64,000 nucleotides of DNA from Ancistrus triradiatus (Eukaryota; Chordata; Actinopteri; Siluriformes; Loricariidae). Made by a program: the position numbers and the translations under genes. Where the stretch lies: assembly GCA_025084515.1 (NCBI GenBank), contig JAJAGP010000856.1, positions 156,101 to 220,100 of the forward strand, read 5' to 3'. Shown here piece by piece: positions 33,369 to 45,540 of this stretch. The notes beneath the pieces are model-generated. The model saw only the letters and a list, made by a program, of their open reading frames with translations. It was not told where the DNA came from and made no database searches. Numbering within the stretch: the stretch's first letter is position 1; each line of letters opens with the position of its first letter.

Positions 33369-33730
33369 TTAGAAGGGCGCTTGGGAAAATAAATGAGTTT
33401 TTAGGTTAAACCCAAATGACTCTATTATGGAGGAGACCTTGATAAAAAAAATGGAAAGACCTACAGAAAAAACCCGAGCACCATTAAACTGGTCAGCCAG
33501 CCATGAACGAGGGACAGGAGAAACAAGTAGATTGAGGAGCACAGTGTTGGAGGAGTGATAGCAGAGAAGGTCAGAGATGTAGCTAGGAGTCAAGCCATGG
33601 AAGGCCTTAAAAACAAATAGTAAGACCTTAAATTCAACTCTATACTTCACTGGCAACCAGTGCAGGGATGTGAGAGTAGGAGTAATACGCTCATTTTTCC
33701 TTGTGCCTATTAAAAGCTTTGCCGCAGCAA
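33369..33730 (-). pseudogene. LINE reverse-transcriptase 3' fragment
   Basis: The minus-strand frame reads 'LHWLPVKYRVEFKVLLFVFK' and 'AFHGLTPSYISDLL', the conserved carboxyl end of ORF2 in L2/Rex-type LINEs of fish. A region with 'PRSWLADQFNGARVFS' follows, where intact elements continue to the stop. The 5' part is missing, as usual for truncated LINE copies. Confidence 0.75.
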
Positions 33731-34480
33731 TTAAACCAGTTGCAGGCGACTGATATCCAAGTAAAATGAATTACAACAGACAATACATGAAGAGATGCAT
33801 GCAGGACGCAGGCATAACAGTGCCCTGGGACAGGATGTCAGTCAGGACTTGGTTGGGTTCACTGTTGCCTTCTCTTCGCCATTCACAGCCGTCATTCTGA
33901 ATGTCACACTGACCCAGTAGGAAGGAAGATCAGACTTTACATCTGAGATGACGTGCTAGACCAACGCACCATCCGAGCACTTGCAAATTGAATATGCTGG
34001 TCTTATTCAAAGACCGTGTTGCTGCAACGTCTCTTACACTGAAATTCGGCAATCCAGCATCTGTTTATCTTGATGGTCTGCCATCCCCAGCAGTCTCCTT
34101 TCAAAGTAGGCCTTTCCCTTGAACTCTGGACAGTGCATGCAATGAGTATGCCAGTGGTATCAGGCCTTGTACTTTTAAAGGTCGCGAGCGTCTATCGCAA
34201 AATGTTGTTGCCCATACCTGTGTGTCAGAAAAAACGGGCACACAAGTGTTCGAGTTCTTTTCTCGCGGGATTTACATTCGCTACTCTTTCCTCCCATTCT
34301 CCTGGGCGATGGGGCCTTTTTGAATAATTGCAGATACATAAATAAAAAAATCTTTAAGGGCACCACTTTGCTGCAGGGCATCCAACAGTCACGCATTTAC
34401 ACCTAGTGGTAATTCACAGTCCTTCAGACAGCAGCTCTCGAGGCAGGTTTGTGCAGATCTATCTGGTCGTCAATTCGGTC
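33731..34480. other. Non-coding, no gene recognised
   Basis: A weak SINE-tail-like block ('gtgccctgggacaggatg') lies at about 33818-33840. No credible gene is seen. Confidence 0.45.
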
Positions 34481-34489
34481 GGCGCTTCT

Positions 34490-34990
34490 GAAAAATCAGA
34501 AAAACGTGTAGCCGGGGACGGGGGGCGGGCATGATTATGTGGTCCGGTCGCGGCACCACTGTCTCCTAAGGAGCCATCGGAGCGCATGCCGACTGGCAGA
34601 TCGTATGTGCAGCGTACGCGCACAGGGGACGTCTGGGTCAACCAACGGAGGGGACAGCGTGAGGAGAGGGGGCCCTGTTCGGGGGGGGAAACACAAGGGG
34701 CCGGGGGTCTGCCACAAGTCGGATGGTGGTCAGCCGTACTGTGGCCATGTCTGGGCGTCACAGTGGTTGCAGAGCGTCTGTCTCGGCAGGTGCGCGCTTC
34801 TGCTATGTGGGGACGCCCAGGCCGTAGCAAAGACGCGATCGAAAGGAGGCAAGCTGGCGGGGAGGGCCGGCTGCAGCACGCCAGGAGGGGGGAGAGTGGG
34901 TGACGGCACAGAAACTGGTACTGGAATCAAAAGCGTGAGTGAGAGGGTGTGAAGCGTCCACAGCCGGCACGGGTTGGGATGGGCTGAGTC
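34490..34990. other. GC-rich block of unknown nature
   Basis: A sharp rise in G+C, with G runs, against AT-rich surroundings. Long open frames exist on both strands (up to 137 codons), but they are the expected by-product of GC richness and show no recognisable domain. It may be the internal region of an LTR element or a CpG island. Confidence 0.35.
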
Positions 34991-34994
34991 AATG

Positions 34995-35445
34995 GTTGCA
35001 CGCGGGTGGTCCTACGAGGGAATCACCTGGCACACGACGAGTGAACAAGTCGTCAAGTGGAATTTGGCCTTATGTGCCTGAGAAGGGAAAATGATTTACT
35101 GGGAAGTATAAAAGCCAGAAAAGGTCCTGTCTGTTAACAGGTGAAAACTATAAGACAGCAAAGTGGCCCCAGTCTTCCTATTCCCTAACGAGTGGCACCC
35201 TATGCATACAACCTTCGACTGTTCTTCTCCTACCAGTCAATAAATAAATCTTGTTCAGTACTACTCTCAGGCTTGAAGTAGGGAAGTGGTGGTGGATTGG
35301 CACGTGCACCCCTTTAATCTCTTCATCTCTGCCCTGATATTGGATTATGAGGTATCAGCTCTCTATAATTAAAAGCGCCCACATGCTCCACGCAAAATAA
35401 TCTGGCGTGTATATCCTCATGTTCTCGCCCGTTAGGGGTGGCTAC
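34995..35445 (+). repeat. LTR-like promoter segment (tentative)
   Basis: A TATA-like 'gtataaaagcc' is at 35107. It is followed some 130 bp on by 'tcaataaataaatc' (about 35238), a promoter-to-poly(A) spacing seen in LTRs. No second copy is in the window to confirm it. Confidence 0.3.
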
Positions 35446-36200
35446 AGGCATCACGTCTCCGTGTGATACCGCATCCCTTCAGCTCGCTGGCCTCGTCTGT
35501 CTTCTCCCCTCGCACTCGGCGCTCCACGCGTCATGCTCTCCTCGCACATTCTATTACTTTCGTCTCACTCACTGCTGTCAGGCAGCCTCTGAAATTAACA
35601 GGGCCAGTTGAAAACGAGCAAAAATGGAGCCAGCATAAACTTAAGAACGAGAGAATGAAACTGGTAACAATCCATCTGGGAGGCAATTGACTTCACACTG
35701 AATGAGTAAGCAGTGGGATTTTTACCTATTGCTGTCACAAGAAACATCGACATACCTGCGCTGCCTGAGGGTTCACCACTCTACTGTAATATGTGTAAAG
35801 CGAACGGCCGCAAGTTCAGGTTACTCAAGAGTTCAGACTTTGGCCATAGGTATGTTTGGAATGACTATGGAATTATGGGTTTGTAGTCCAAAGCACTATA
35901 TGTTTACAGCTTACAGCATATGTCATATTTACCTATACTTCAAATGCAACCTAACTAAATTCTGTACACTACACATGGCCAATTGAGGTAGCAATACAAG
36001 GTAGCATACTTATCACTGTCCACTTCACTGTGTGGTCTCCAAATTTTCCCTGAATATCTGCAACTGAAAGCTAGCAAGCCAAATATCTGCAAATAAACAA
36101 TTAATGAATTAATAATTAACAAGTAAATTTCACCTTTGGAACACCTTCCTAAAAAATCTGTAAAAAAAAAAAAAACAGAAAAACCTCATAAATCTATAGT
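35446..36200. other. Non-coding, no gene recognised
   Basis: Short frames only. No repeat family recognised apart from A-rich runs near 36160. Confidence 0.4.
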
Positions 36201-36204
36201 AACA

Positions 36205-37804
36205 TGTGGTGTTGAAAAGTTTGTGAACCCTTTAGAAATTTTCTTAGATTTTCTGCTAACTATGACCTAAAACACCATCAGATTTTTCACACAAGTTCGA
36301 CATCAAGAATAAGGAGATCCAGTTAAACCATGAAACAAGAATATTATATGTGATCATTTAGCTAATGTATTGGAGGGAAAATGAATCCAATATTTACATA
36401 TACAAGTAGTGGCAAAAGTAGTGACCTCTAGGTTAGCAGGTAATTTGAAGGGAAAGTAGAGGCAGTGGTGGCAGTCAATGGATGACAATCATGTGTGAGT
36501 GGCACCACTGTTTTAAGTAAAGAACAGGGATCTATCAAAGTCTGCGCTTTCGCAACACGTTTTGGAAGTGTAATTATTGCACGAACAAAGAATATTCCTG
36601 AGGACCCCTCAGAAAAGAGTTGTTGAGCCTCATCAGGCTTGAAAGGTTACAAAACCATCTCTAAAGATTTGGACTCCACCAATCCCACAGCTCCAAACAG
36701 ACATTTTGTGTGCAAGTTAGAGGAAATTCAAGACTAATTGTTGTACCCTCACCAGGAGTGGTCGACCAACAAAGATCCTCCAAGAGCAAGTGTGTAATAG
36801 TTGGCGAGATCCAAAGGACCCCGGGTAACTTCTAAGCAACTGAAGGCCCTCTCTCACATTTTGGCTAATGTTATATGTTCATGAGTCCACCATCAGAAGA
36901 ACACGGGTGGGGGGGCTGACAACAATGATGTGCAGGAAGGATTGGCAAGGAGAAAGCCCACTGCTCTCCAAAAAGAATATTGCTGCTCGTCTCCAGTTTG
37001 CCTAAAGATCACGTGGACAAAGCCAGAAGTCTATTGGAAAGAATTTTTTGGACGGATGAGACCAAAAAGAACTTGTTGGTTTAAAGAAAATCACTATGTT
37101 TGGAGAAAGAACAACACTGCCATCAGCATAAGAACCTTATCCCCATCTGTGAACCATGGTGGGGTAAGTTCATCTGGTTTGGGCCTGTTTTGCTGCATCT
37201 GGGCCAGGACGCTTGCCATCATTGATTGAACATGAAATTCTGAATTATATCAGAGAATTTTCTAAAGGAAAATGTCAGGACATCTGTCCATGAACTGAAT
37301 CTCAAGAGAAGGTGGGTCATGCAGCAAGACAACGACCCTAAGCACACAAGTCGTTCTACCAAAGAATGGTTAAAGAAGAAAAAAGTTCATGTTTTGGAAT
37401 GGCCAAATCAAAGTCCTAACCTTAATCCAGTCAAAATGTTGTGGAAGGACCTGAAGTGAGCAGTTAATGTGAGGAAACCCACCAACATCCCAGAGCTGAA
37501 GCTGTTCTGTACGGAGGAATGGACTAAAATTCCTCCAAGCCGGTGTGCAGGACTGATCAACAGCTACAGGAAATGTTTAGCTGCAGTTATTGGTGCACAT
37601 GGGGGTCACACCAGATACGGAAATCAAAGGTTCACATACTTTTGCCACTCACTAATATGTAATATTGGATCATTTTCCTCAATAAATAAATGACCAAGTA
37701 TAATATTTTTTGTCCCATTTGTTTAACTGGGTTTGCTTAATCTACTTTTAGGACTTGTGATTCTAAGGAGTTCTAAAGGGTTCGCAAACTTTCAAGCACC
37801 ACTG
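36205..37804 (+). mobile_element. Tc1-like transposon (family A), indel-riddled
   Basis: Full length by its ends (GTGGTGTTGAAAAGTTTGTG at left, TTTCAAGCACCACTG at right). It is colinear with 17416-19016. Pieces such as 'TNIPELKLFCTEEWTKIPPS' (37484 on) are intact. Elsewhere single-base insertions are frequent, including a G run near 36906. Confidence 0.85.
36590..37640 (+). pseudogene. Tc1-like transposase, inactivated
   Basis: The same protein as at 17771-18837 but frameshifted at least ten times. Recognisable segments are 'RRKPTALQKEYCCS' (shifted), 'FFGRMRPKRTCWF' around the second catalytic region, and the carboxyl end from 37469. Confidence 0.75.
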
Positions 37805-37811
37805 TATATAA

Positions 37812-37880
37812 CTTAAGATAAGATAATCCTTTATTTGTCCCACAATGGGGAAATTTACAGCATTACATAGATAAAATTAT
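37812..37880 (+). repeat. LINE-type 3' end fragment
   Basis: 'agataatcctttatttgtcc' and 'acaatggggaaattta' form a terminal motif common to many fish retroposon copies. Confidence 0.5.
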
Positions 37881-38089
37881 ACAAGTAAATATAAATTTAT
37901 ATAGTGTATTTAATATATAGTATCCATAGTATAGTTTCAATCCTGTATGATAGTAGCACTGAATAAGAGGGTCTGTCAAATTTTATAAAAACAAATGTTA
38001 CTTATTCCAAATCAGAATCCAACCAAGAATAAGCTCTCACATGTCTATGCCATATGTAATTATGCAGATGTGATCATTCCTTGAGTCCC

Positions 38090-38765
38090 TGTAATTATTA
38101 TATTTTAAAGACCAGCAATAAGATTTTGTACTGGATTATAAAGTAAACAGGGAACCAGTGATGCAAAGTCTCCTCATTAAACCATCAAGCAATCACCCAG
38201 CAGCGTTTGCTGCGAGTGTCCCAAAGTGGACTAACTGAGACCCACATACAGCGAATTACAGTAATTCAAGCTAGATTACAAGAACACAGCAAGCCTAAAA
38301 TTGTCCAAATCAGGAAACAAGATGGATGGTTTGTGTTTATGGATATTTATAAGATTTCTACGAAGGCATTTGAGAGAAGCTCATAATCCACACTTGGAAT
38401 GCTAAATGCAGACAAAACATAGTCTAAAGAAAGTCTTATCTAACAATTTGGGGAACTAAAAGCTTGACAAGTCAATAGAAAGGTTTCTCCTGCTTTGTGA
38501 GTGTCAGTTTTTTTATTTTCAGCTCCTCTGCCAGCTGCTTTGAGGAGCTCATAATTGTAAAGGCTGCCAAACAAGGTTAGGTCCCTTTGAGTATTGGTCC
38601 CTCCAAGGTTTATTCCTTATAACATATAGGAAGTTTTCCATTGCCACTATCACCCTCGGCTTGCTCAATTAGGGCTGAGGGCCTATATATTTTTAAAGCT
38701 GCTTTGAGACAATTCTGTGTTGTATCAAGTGCTATAGAAATAAGTTTGACTTGACTTGTAGTGCC
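38090..38765 (-). repeat. LINE 3' untranslated-region remnant
   Basis: 'ctaactgagacccacataca' with 'gcgaattacagtaattcaag', then 'ccctccaaggtttattcctt' and 'aaagctgctttgagacaat' to 'agtgctatagaaataa'. These are typical of L2/Rex-type 3' ends in fish. Another copy of the 'tccttccaaggtttctcctt' part is at 51065. Orientation is uncertain. Confidence 0.5.
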
Positions 38766-38827
38766 AGTACAACAACTTAACAAGCGTGAAGATTCACAAT
38801 AATGGTGCATTAACATTTGCAGAAATA

Positions 38828-39325
38828 CAGAACTGTGCTCAAGCCTTAGGCCACCATGAGATATGTTGTTTAAGCAATGGTATAATAACCATATATAACA
38901 TATTGCTGATGATTGGTTCCAAAAATTTAAACTTGGATTTATCACTCCATAATATTCTTTCCCACTGATGGTGATTCCAATTTTTGTGAGCTATAGCCTT
39001 TCACCCTGTTCCCCTTCCGAAAAAGTGGTTTATTGGCTGCTACCCTTCCAAAAAGACCATTCCTGATCAAGCATCTTCAGACTGTACAAGGGTCAACTTG
39101 GTATCGATGAAGCTGCCAGATACTGCTGTTGCTTAAGTGTAAGGGGAGGTTACACTATATACTTGCCAGTGCCTATATAACATTTTTCTGGTTGTTTTAG
39201 GTTTTACATTTTCTGGTTGTATTCCAATAAAGAGACTGACAAATAATTATATATAGATATTATACCATTGATTAAACAATGGTATAGCTAATCTAATGGT
39301 GGCCTAAGACGCTTGCACAGTACTG
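38828..39325 (-). mobile_element. Tc1-like transposon remnant (family F)
   Basis: Ends are CAGAACTGTGCTCAAGCCTT and, on the other side, the complement CAGTACTGTGCAAGCGTCTT. On the minus strand the broken frame gives 'RNGLFGRVAANKPLF', the segment before the catalytic core of Tc1-like transposases. It is a 0.5-kb deletion derivative. Confidence 0.7.
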
Positions 39326-39959
39326 TATATCAAACTTCTTTTCGTTTATAAAATCATCCATACATGTCATTTGACCATGGCCACCCAAACTTTCGGATAT
39401 GACCATGGCAACAAGTTAAAGCACTTCCAGATAAGTATACAGTCCAGTACTTATATTTAAGTAAATAAGCCGTTCCTAGCTTTTAAATGTTTGTTTATAA
39501 GGTTATTGTTTAGATTTTTCAGCCTGTGTTTACAGACTTGGAGTCAGTTGTAGGGACAGCTAGAGGAAGTTCATTTTCCTTACTGAAAATCAGTACAGAA
39601 ATGTTTGGAACAACTTTATGCCAAGTTGTTCTTTTTGCTATTACAGTTCAATCAATATTGGAGACGAGTCAATTTTTGGCAAGCATCAAGGTTTGAAATC
39701 TAATAATGTGAGCTACAAGAAGCTGATGGAGGGAAAGTGTCTTTTTAAATTCTATTTAAAGTGCTCACAATTTTTTGAATGAAGTTTGATATACAGTATG
39801 ACGTCAAGAAATTACATTATTCTAAATGACATAGGTAACTTCCTTCAAACATTTGCTGTTACTAGAACCTGTAGAAACTAATGTGGTAAGTTAGGGTAAA
39901 TTAAACGTGTAATACAAAAAGCAATATTAATTTGACAAAATGATAACATGTGGAATGAG

Positions 39960-40085
39960 AATTAAAAAGAGCGTGTAAACCCACATAGACACAGGGAGAA
40001 CCCAGACCACTCCACCTGGGACTGAACCCAGGACCTTCTTGCTGTGAGGCAACAGTGCTACCCACAGAGCCACTGTGTTAAACAC
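39960..40085 (-). repeat. tRNA-derived SINE-like element
   Basis: 'gggactgaacccaggacctt' and 'gaggcaacagtgctaccca' are the complement of a head with B-box. 'agacacagggagaaccca' is the middle part. Confidence 0.6.
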
Positions 40086-40329
40086 AGAGTCATAAAATCA
40101 AGTGCTACCATTATTGCAGAAATTGTTAGAACAAAACATTTGTTACAGATGAAAATGATTATGTTTTTAAGAGCTCAGTGATTTTCTGAGAACTGAGATG
40201 TTTGCAGATCTGAGCACAATGTGAGTCTTTATTGAGATCTTGAATTGTGTCTTTCCAAATTATTTGCATCACCTGGGAATACCACTGTACTTTTTGTTTT
40301 ATTTTGGATCTTTTCCCTGTTTTAAGTCC

Positions 40330-40480
40330 ACTTATATGAGTCAGGTCACGTAGGGGAGCCTATGCTGGAATTCACTATGTGCAGATGGAACTGCATCCTG
40401 GATGGGATGCCACTGGAACTTGACCCTGTGTTGATGGGCTAGTGATATTCCGCTGCACCCCCTAAGCGTTTTGCCACTGT
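40330..40480 (+). repeat. SINE-tail-like fragment
   Basis: 'gcatcctggatgggatgcca' and 'gctgcaccccctaa' resemble a fish SINE 3' part. Degenerate. Confidence 0.35.
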
Positions 40481-41269
40481 GCTGCATTTTTTAAAGTCAT
40501 TCTTGTTTTTGGCTAGTCATGAGTTCTTCCCTTTTGCCACATCTCTGGTTTTGAGTTTGTCTGTTCACTGTCACTCTGCCATTCTTAGTTAACCATAAAC
40601 ATTTTTTTCTGCCACATTCTACAGTCTCTAGTTTTGCCTCAGAGTCTGTTTCTCTTCCTCTTCCCTGCTTACTAGAGAGTCCTCCTCTCTAGTTATTTGA
40701 CATTTAGTTCATACAATATTCCCTTTCACTGTGAGATGCATGACAGCGAGTCAGAGGCTGGAGGTACTGAATAAAAGAACTCTCACTATGGGAGACCCAG
40801 GAAGCTGGGTGCCCAGCTCTGGCATGTTGTGCCATAATAGCTAGCTACTGTGCAAACACTCAACTGTTGGGGATGAAGTGAACGAAAAGAAACCTCAAAC
40901 AAATGATAATATTAGATCAGTTATAAACACCCACCTATACTGTTTCATCTGTATGATTATTGTATGCATATGAATCATTTATTTGTTGAGTCATATGAGT
41001 CATTGATTCACTTGTTTTAAGGTGCAGGTACATGGAACATCAACTGTATCATGCTAGGTGTTAAATGGAGTGCACGATCATGTCTGGATCGTTGAAATAA
41101 GTTTTATGAATGCACACCATCTCAGTTTCATGATATGAAAAACTTCCCAGGATCTCATCTGGACAATTGAGCCCTCGCAATTAAATAAATAGGGCAGGAT
41201 GTCAAGAGTTGTTCAGACAAACAGACAAATACAATGCTGGTGCTCCAGCTAACGTTTCCGTACATACAA

Positions 41270-41565
41270 CACGCCAGTCCCTAGCACGGATGGGCTATAA
41301 AAGAGGACAAGTGTCATTGCTGTCTAAGTGAAACAGAAAGGCAAAACTCAATCCAATGGGAAAAATCCAGTGGGAAAAAGAGCACAAAAATTGGATCAAT
41401 GGAAAAACATCGTCTTGTGAGATGAATCCAGATTTCTGTTTCACCATGATGATGGGTCGGAATTTGTCTCAAGCAGCATGAATCGATAAACCCTTCCTGT
41501 CAGGTGTCAACAGTTCATGCTGGTGTAGGTGGAGGTTTGGCTATAATTCCCGCCAAGCCACAAGG
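41270..41565 (+). pseudogene. Tc1-like transposase remnant, 5' half
   Basis: The frame gives 'WKNIVL' then a stop (TGA) and 'DESRFLFHHDDGSEF', the second catalytic block, at about 41398-41465. Next comes 'FMLV*VEVW', where the family has a glycine-rich strand. The match breaks off at about 41562 and resumes at about 42395. Confidence 0.65.
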
Positions 41566-42394
41566 AAGTCCGAAAGCTAAGAGAGCTGCCTCACCTCGGA
41601 TTGCGCAATCCCTTTAAAACTGACCTGAGCACGTGGAATAAGCATGTGCCTGTGACTACTTGTTTGAATATCACCAATCAATAGTCTAGGTAATTTATTA
41701 CATACATGTCTAAAGCTATATAGGCTTGTTTCAATCGATTAATCCGCAGTGAAAGAAGTACCATGAGAGACGTGCGAGAGCCCAAGTACTGATGGATGCT
41801 TCCATTTGTTTATTGATTATTGATTTATACGTTTTCTTCCTTGATCCAACCCGCATCTTTCCACCAAGTGATAATGAAAATCGGGCTTAGATTCTATACA
41901 CAGACCACACCAAAAACACACTGAAAACTGGGAAATAAAACTTGACCTATATAGGCTATGAATGTGTTAGGAATGCAATATAAAATAGGAGAAAAATTAT
42001 AGTCAAACCAAGTTAGAAGAATTTAATAATATAATATATTTGAGATTCATGTATGTGTAAATCTGGCTTCATCTGTCCAGTGTCTCACCTGCCCTTGAGA
42101 TCACTGCACATCACTGGTCCTCTGATACTTGTGGATTCAATGTTTGGACAGTAAGGCTTACCCAAGAATCATTGATGTCGTTAGACCTGTTTTAGGTGGT
42201 CCCCCCAATGTTCTCTAGCTCCCGAGCTAAAATAGTTTTCTCATAATGAAAAGCTGTATTTTACTACTGGATTTAAGAAAAGTCTTAGTCTGCTAACAAA
42301 ATTAAATATAAAAAGCTTACTTTGGCTGGTCCTGCCACTTGCCTCAAGACCCCCCATAGTCAAAACTTAGTCCTCCTATTCATAAATCTCTAGT
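41566..42394. other. Insertion that splits a Tc1-like transposase
   Basis: About 830 bp separate the two halves of the transposase relic. The segment is AT-rich, has no coding frame and no obvious terminal repeats at its borders. The nature is unknown. Confidence 0.4.
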
Positions 42395-42780
42395 CCCGCC
42401 CGTGCTAAGCATTGTGGTTGTCCAAGTTCAGCTCTGCTTGGCAGTTGTTTACCCCATGGCAGAAGAACACTTTCAGCAAGACAATGTACCACACCAGAAG
42501 GGTTGCGTAGTCATGGATTGGTGTCAGGCACAAGACCGTGAGTTTTTCCTTGCTTCCCTGGCCTTCACAGTCCCCAGATCGTGAGCTTCTCTGCGACAAG
42601 GTAGAACAAGCTGTTCAGAGCATGTCAGTACCTACATCTAATTTGCACCAACTGTGAGAAGCTGTCCCGTTTGCATGGACCAACATTCCGGTGTAACACC
42701 TAGTGGAATCTGGGCCACAACAAATTGCTGCAGTTCTGAAGGACAAAAGAGGTGCAAGACGCTACTACGTGGGTGTATCT
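42395..42780 (+). pseudogene. Tc1-like transposase remnant, 3' half
   Basis: 'HFQQDNVPHQKGCVV' (about 42468-42512) is the third catalytic block region. The carboxyl region follows in other frames ('VQDATTWVYLIQ'). Confidence 0.65.
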
Positions 42781-42959
42781 AATACAGTGTATTCAGTGTA
42801 AGCCATTCAGGGTATTTTATAATAGAAATGTATATGTAAACAGGCTAGAGGATGTTACAGTCATTAACAGTATCTGCAAAGTTCGCCCATGTTGTCATCA
42901 GGTGGATACATTTATTAGGCCTACCTAATAAATGTGCAACTTGAGTCTTTCATTTAATG

Positions 42960-43530
42960 GTTTATGCGTGCAGAGGAAATTGTTTCCTGTCCTTGTGATG
43001 ATGTGACTAGATCGTAGTCTCAAGGGAGGAATATGCTTTCAGTGTTTATTATTACGTTGGAGCGTGCATGTCATGATTATGTTCGTCTAACTGCCTGTAC
43101 CTCAGTTCTGTAGCTTGTGCACTCGAGTATGAATATTTAAGACACCATACTTTTGCATCTTGCTAAAAGCTGTGAAGCTCTCTCTTCATCACATTACCAC
43201 CAGCCGTTCGCAGCCACTCTGCATGAGCAGTCTGTAGCTCTATCTGTCTGTATATAGGAGATGTCTTTGATATCACACTGGCATGGTTCTCTTTGACGGA
43301 AGAGAGATGTGTTTCCTCTGACAGGCAGAACCCTTTGCTGTCTCAGCCCCGAACATGACATCCAGACAGCCTAAGTGGGACGTGACATACTCTTGCTGAC
43401 AGTGCTGTGTATAAACATCAATTAAGCTGCTGAAAAATTAACAAGAGGATCAAGTGTTCATGTTCAGCTGCAGAATATAAATTCATACGCATTCTAATCT
43501 GCTTGAATCACTATTCATTGGAAACCAATT
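42960..43530. other. Non-coding, no gene recognised
   Basis: No domain-bearing frame and no repeat recognised. Confidence 0.4.
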
Positions 43531-43538
43531 GAAGGAAT

Positions 43539-43925
43539 ACACAGATCAGACAAAATGTTAAACCCGCCAGGACTGTAACAATGTTTAGTTAGGTGTGACA
43601 TGTCAAAATAATGCCCACACAAATGCCCAGGGTTTACCAGCAGCACATTAGTCAGAGCATCACACTCCTGGCACTTTCTTCCCAGAGGAGATCTGCTTCC
43701 CCACACCTTCTTCCATTGCTCCAAGGTCCGTCTCTGACTCTCGTCAGGGGTTATCATGGTGACCACACTGATCGCTCTACATCAACTATGAGAACAGACT
43801 GTTCACTTACAGTTTAATATATCCCAGAGCTTAACATATGCTGTTGTAATAAGGTAATCAAAATAATGGGTTATTCAGTATTCAGTGCTCAATGTGTTGT
43901 CATGTTTTGGCTAATCAGTGTATGT
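43539..43925. mobile_element. Non-autonomous DNA transposon
   Basis: Inverted ends: ACACAGATCAGACAAAATGT at left, and at right 'catgttttggctaatcagtg' (complement CACTGATTAGCCAAAACATG). The right-end motif 'tcatgttttggct' also occurs alone at about 22409 and 28231, in the last introns of Ig genes 2 and 3. Confidence 0.65.
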
Positions 43926-44119
43926 GTGAAATAACAAGAATACTACTTATTACTTTTACAGTTCAGCTACTTCTAAAAAGAATGAGGTTCAAACGTAGTA
44001 GTTTTAGGCGACAACGGTCAACTCTATCGAGTGCACAGGAGAAAATCTACTGCCTAACCATCCAATACAAGGGTTTCTTAGAAGTAATTTAATTTAGTGA
44101 ACTAGTTTAGCTAATCCTA

Positions 44120-44245
44120 CGATGAATTGGCACGCTGCCTAGGGTTGTTCCTGCCTTGCACCCTGTGTCTTCGGCTAGGCACTGTCTTTGCCGCCAGCCT
44201 GACCAGAATTAAGATGATAAGAAAAAGAATGAATGAGTTTCTCCA
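44120..44245 (+). repeat. SINE-tail fragment
   Basis: 'tgccttgcaccctgtgtctt' with an AGAATGAATG-rich end is typical of the 3' part of the SINE seen at 13625. Confidence 0.45.
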
Positions 44246-45173
44246 ATCATCAAATAAAGGGTTGTTTCCAAACTGACAGTGTATTTAAAAAGTATGCTTT
44301 TAAAATAACATCAGTAAGACTTAGTAGGGTTTCATTTGAAGCTTATTATTAAATCCTGTTGTAATCAGTTCATACAGTTATTCACAGATTCTGTGATTTC
44401 TGCAGCCTTTAAGGATTGTTTCATACATTTGACAACCATAAAGACATCAGTAATGCCAGAATTACCTCAATAACGTATAACGTAGACAAATAAATAACCT
44501 AATATTTGCTTACTATGGCAACTCTTACTGTTATAACAGAGAAAATCCTAGTGGGTTCAAATTCCACCAGCTTTATACTTTTCACCATAACAGCACTCTG
44601 CAGGCACATTTATCTACAGTAACTTACAACTTGATATAAGGGCCTTGATCAAGACCCAACAGTGATTGCTCTTTGTGGAGATGTGTCTTACTGTATATGT
44701 TATTTGTATATGAATTTTGGACTTGAGTGTCACTGAGTGTGATTTGGTCATTTCTCCTTCAGTTCCAAATAATCTCACGTTTTCAACAAGACTGAAATCT
44801 GGTGCTTTGCTGACCAATCAGTGTGTCCCTAATTGGGATTCACTGACTATAGGATGTGCATCTGGATGGATGCAGCATAAAACCTGATCAGCAATCATTG
44901 GCCAGAGGTGTGTGCAGACTGTGTAAAGATCAGTATTGACAGTGACTGTGGGCCAAAAGATTTCTGGAATGTCCATCAAAATGATCATTCATTAATCCCA
45001 CCAAAAGTTAAAAAAATAACAAAAATCTAAGCTGACTTCCACCCAGTTTGTCAAGCACTCTGACAATATAACATACTACTGAAATCCTTACCTGGTGCTG
45101 CTATTAATTTAAAAATTATGGAAGTATTAAGGAACTCATATAGCTACAATATAATTTAGGTATACAGTACAGT

Positions 45174-45343
45174 ACTAGTGGTTAAGGTGCAGGACTATGA
45201 ACCAGAAGGTCCAGGGTTCAAATCCCACCTCAGCCAAAGCTGCCACTGTTGGGTCCTTGACCCACAATTGCTTAGATTATAAGACTGTATCAATTGTAAG
45301 TCGCTCTGGATAAGGGCGTCTGCTAAATGCTGTAAATGTAAAT
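45174..45343 (+). repeat. tRNA-derived SINE, copy 1 of a tandem pair
   Basis: A-box-like 'tagtggttaagg', B-box 'gggttcaaatccc', then 'gctgccactgttgggtcc' and the tail 'aagtcgctctggataagg' + 'gcgtctgctaaatg'. Confidence 0.85.
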
Positions 45344-45355
45344 GTAGACATTGTG

Positions 45356-45540
45356 GACTGTGGTAGCCTAGCGGTTAAGGTACTGGACTCTGGACCAGAA
45401 GGTCCAGGGTTCAAATCCTGCCTCTGACAAGCTGCCACTGTTGGGTCCTTGAGCAAGACCCTTAACTTGGATTGTAAGACTGTACCACTTGTAAGTCGCT
45501 CTGGATAAGGGCGTCTGCTAAATGCTGTAAATGTAAATGT
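45356..45540 (+). repeat. tRNA-derived SINE, copy 2 of a tandem pair
   Basis: Same structure with a clearer A-box ('tagcggttaagg') and B-box ('gggttcaaatcc'). It follows copy 1 directly in the same orientation. Confidence 0.85.

Noticed and set aside
34459..34952. Open frames of 105-137 codons on both strands in the GC-rich block
   Set aside because: High G+C lowers stop frequency; no domain, no splice context, and both strands are equally open.
45174..45540. tRNA genes (A and B boxes present)
   Set aside because: The cloverleaf is not complete and the shared 3' tail marks them as SINEs.
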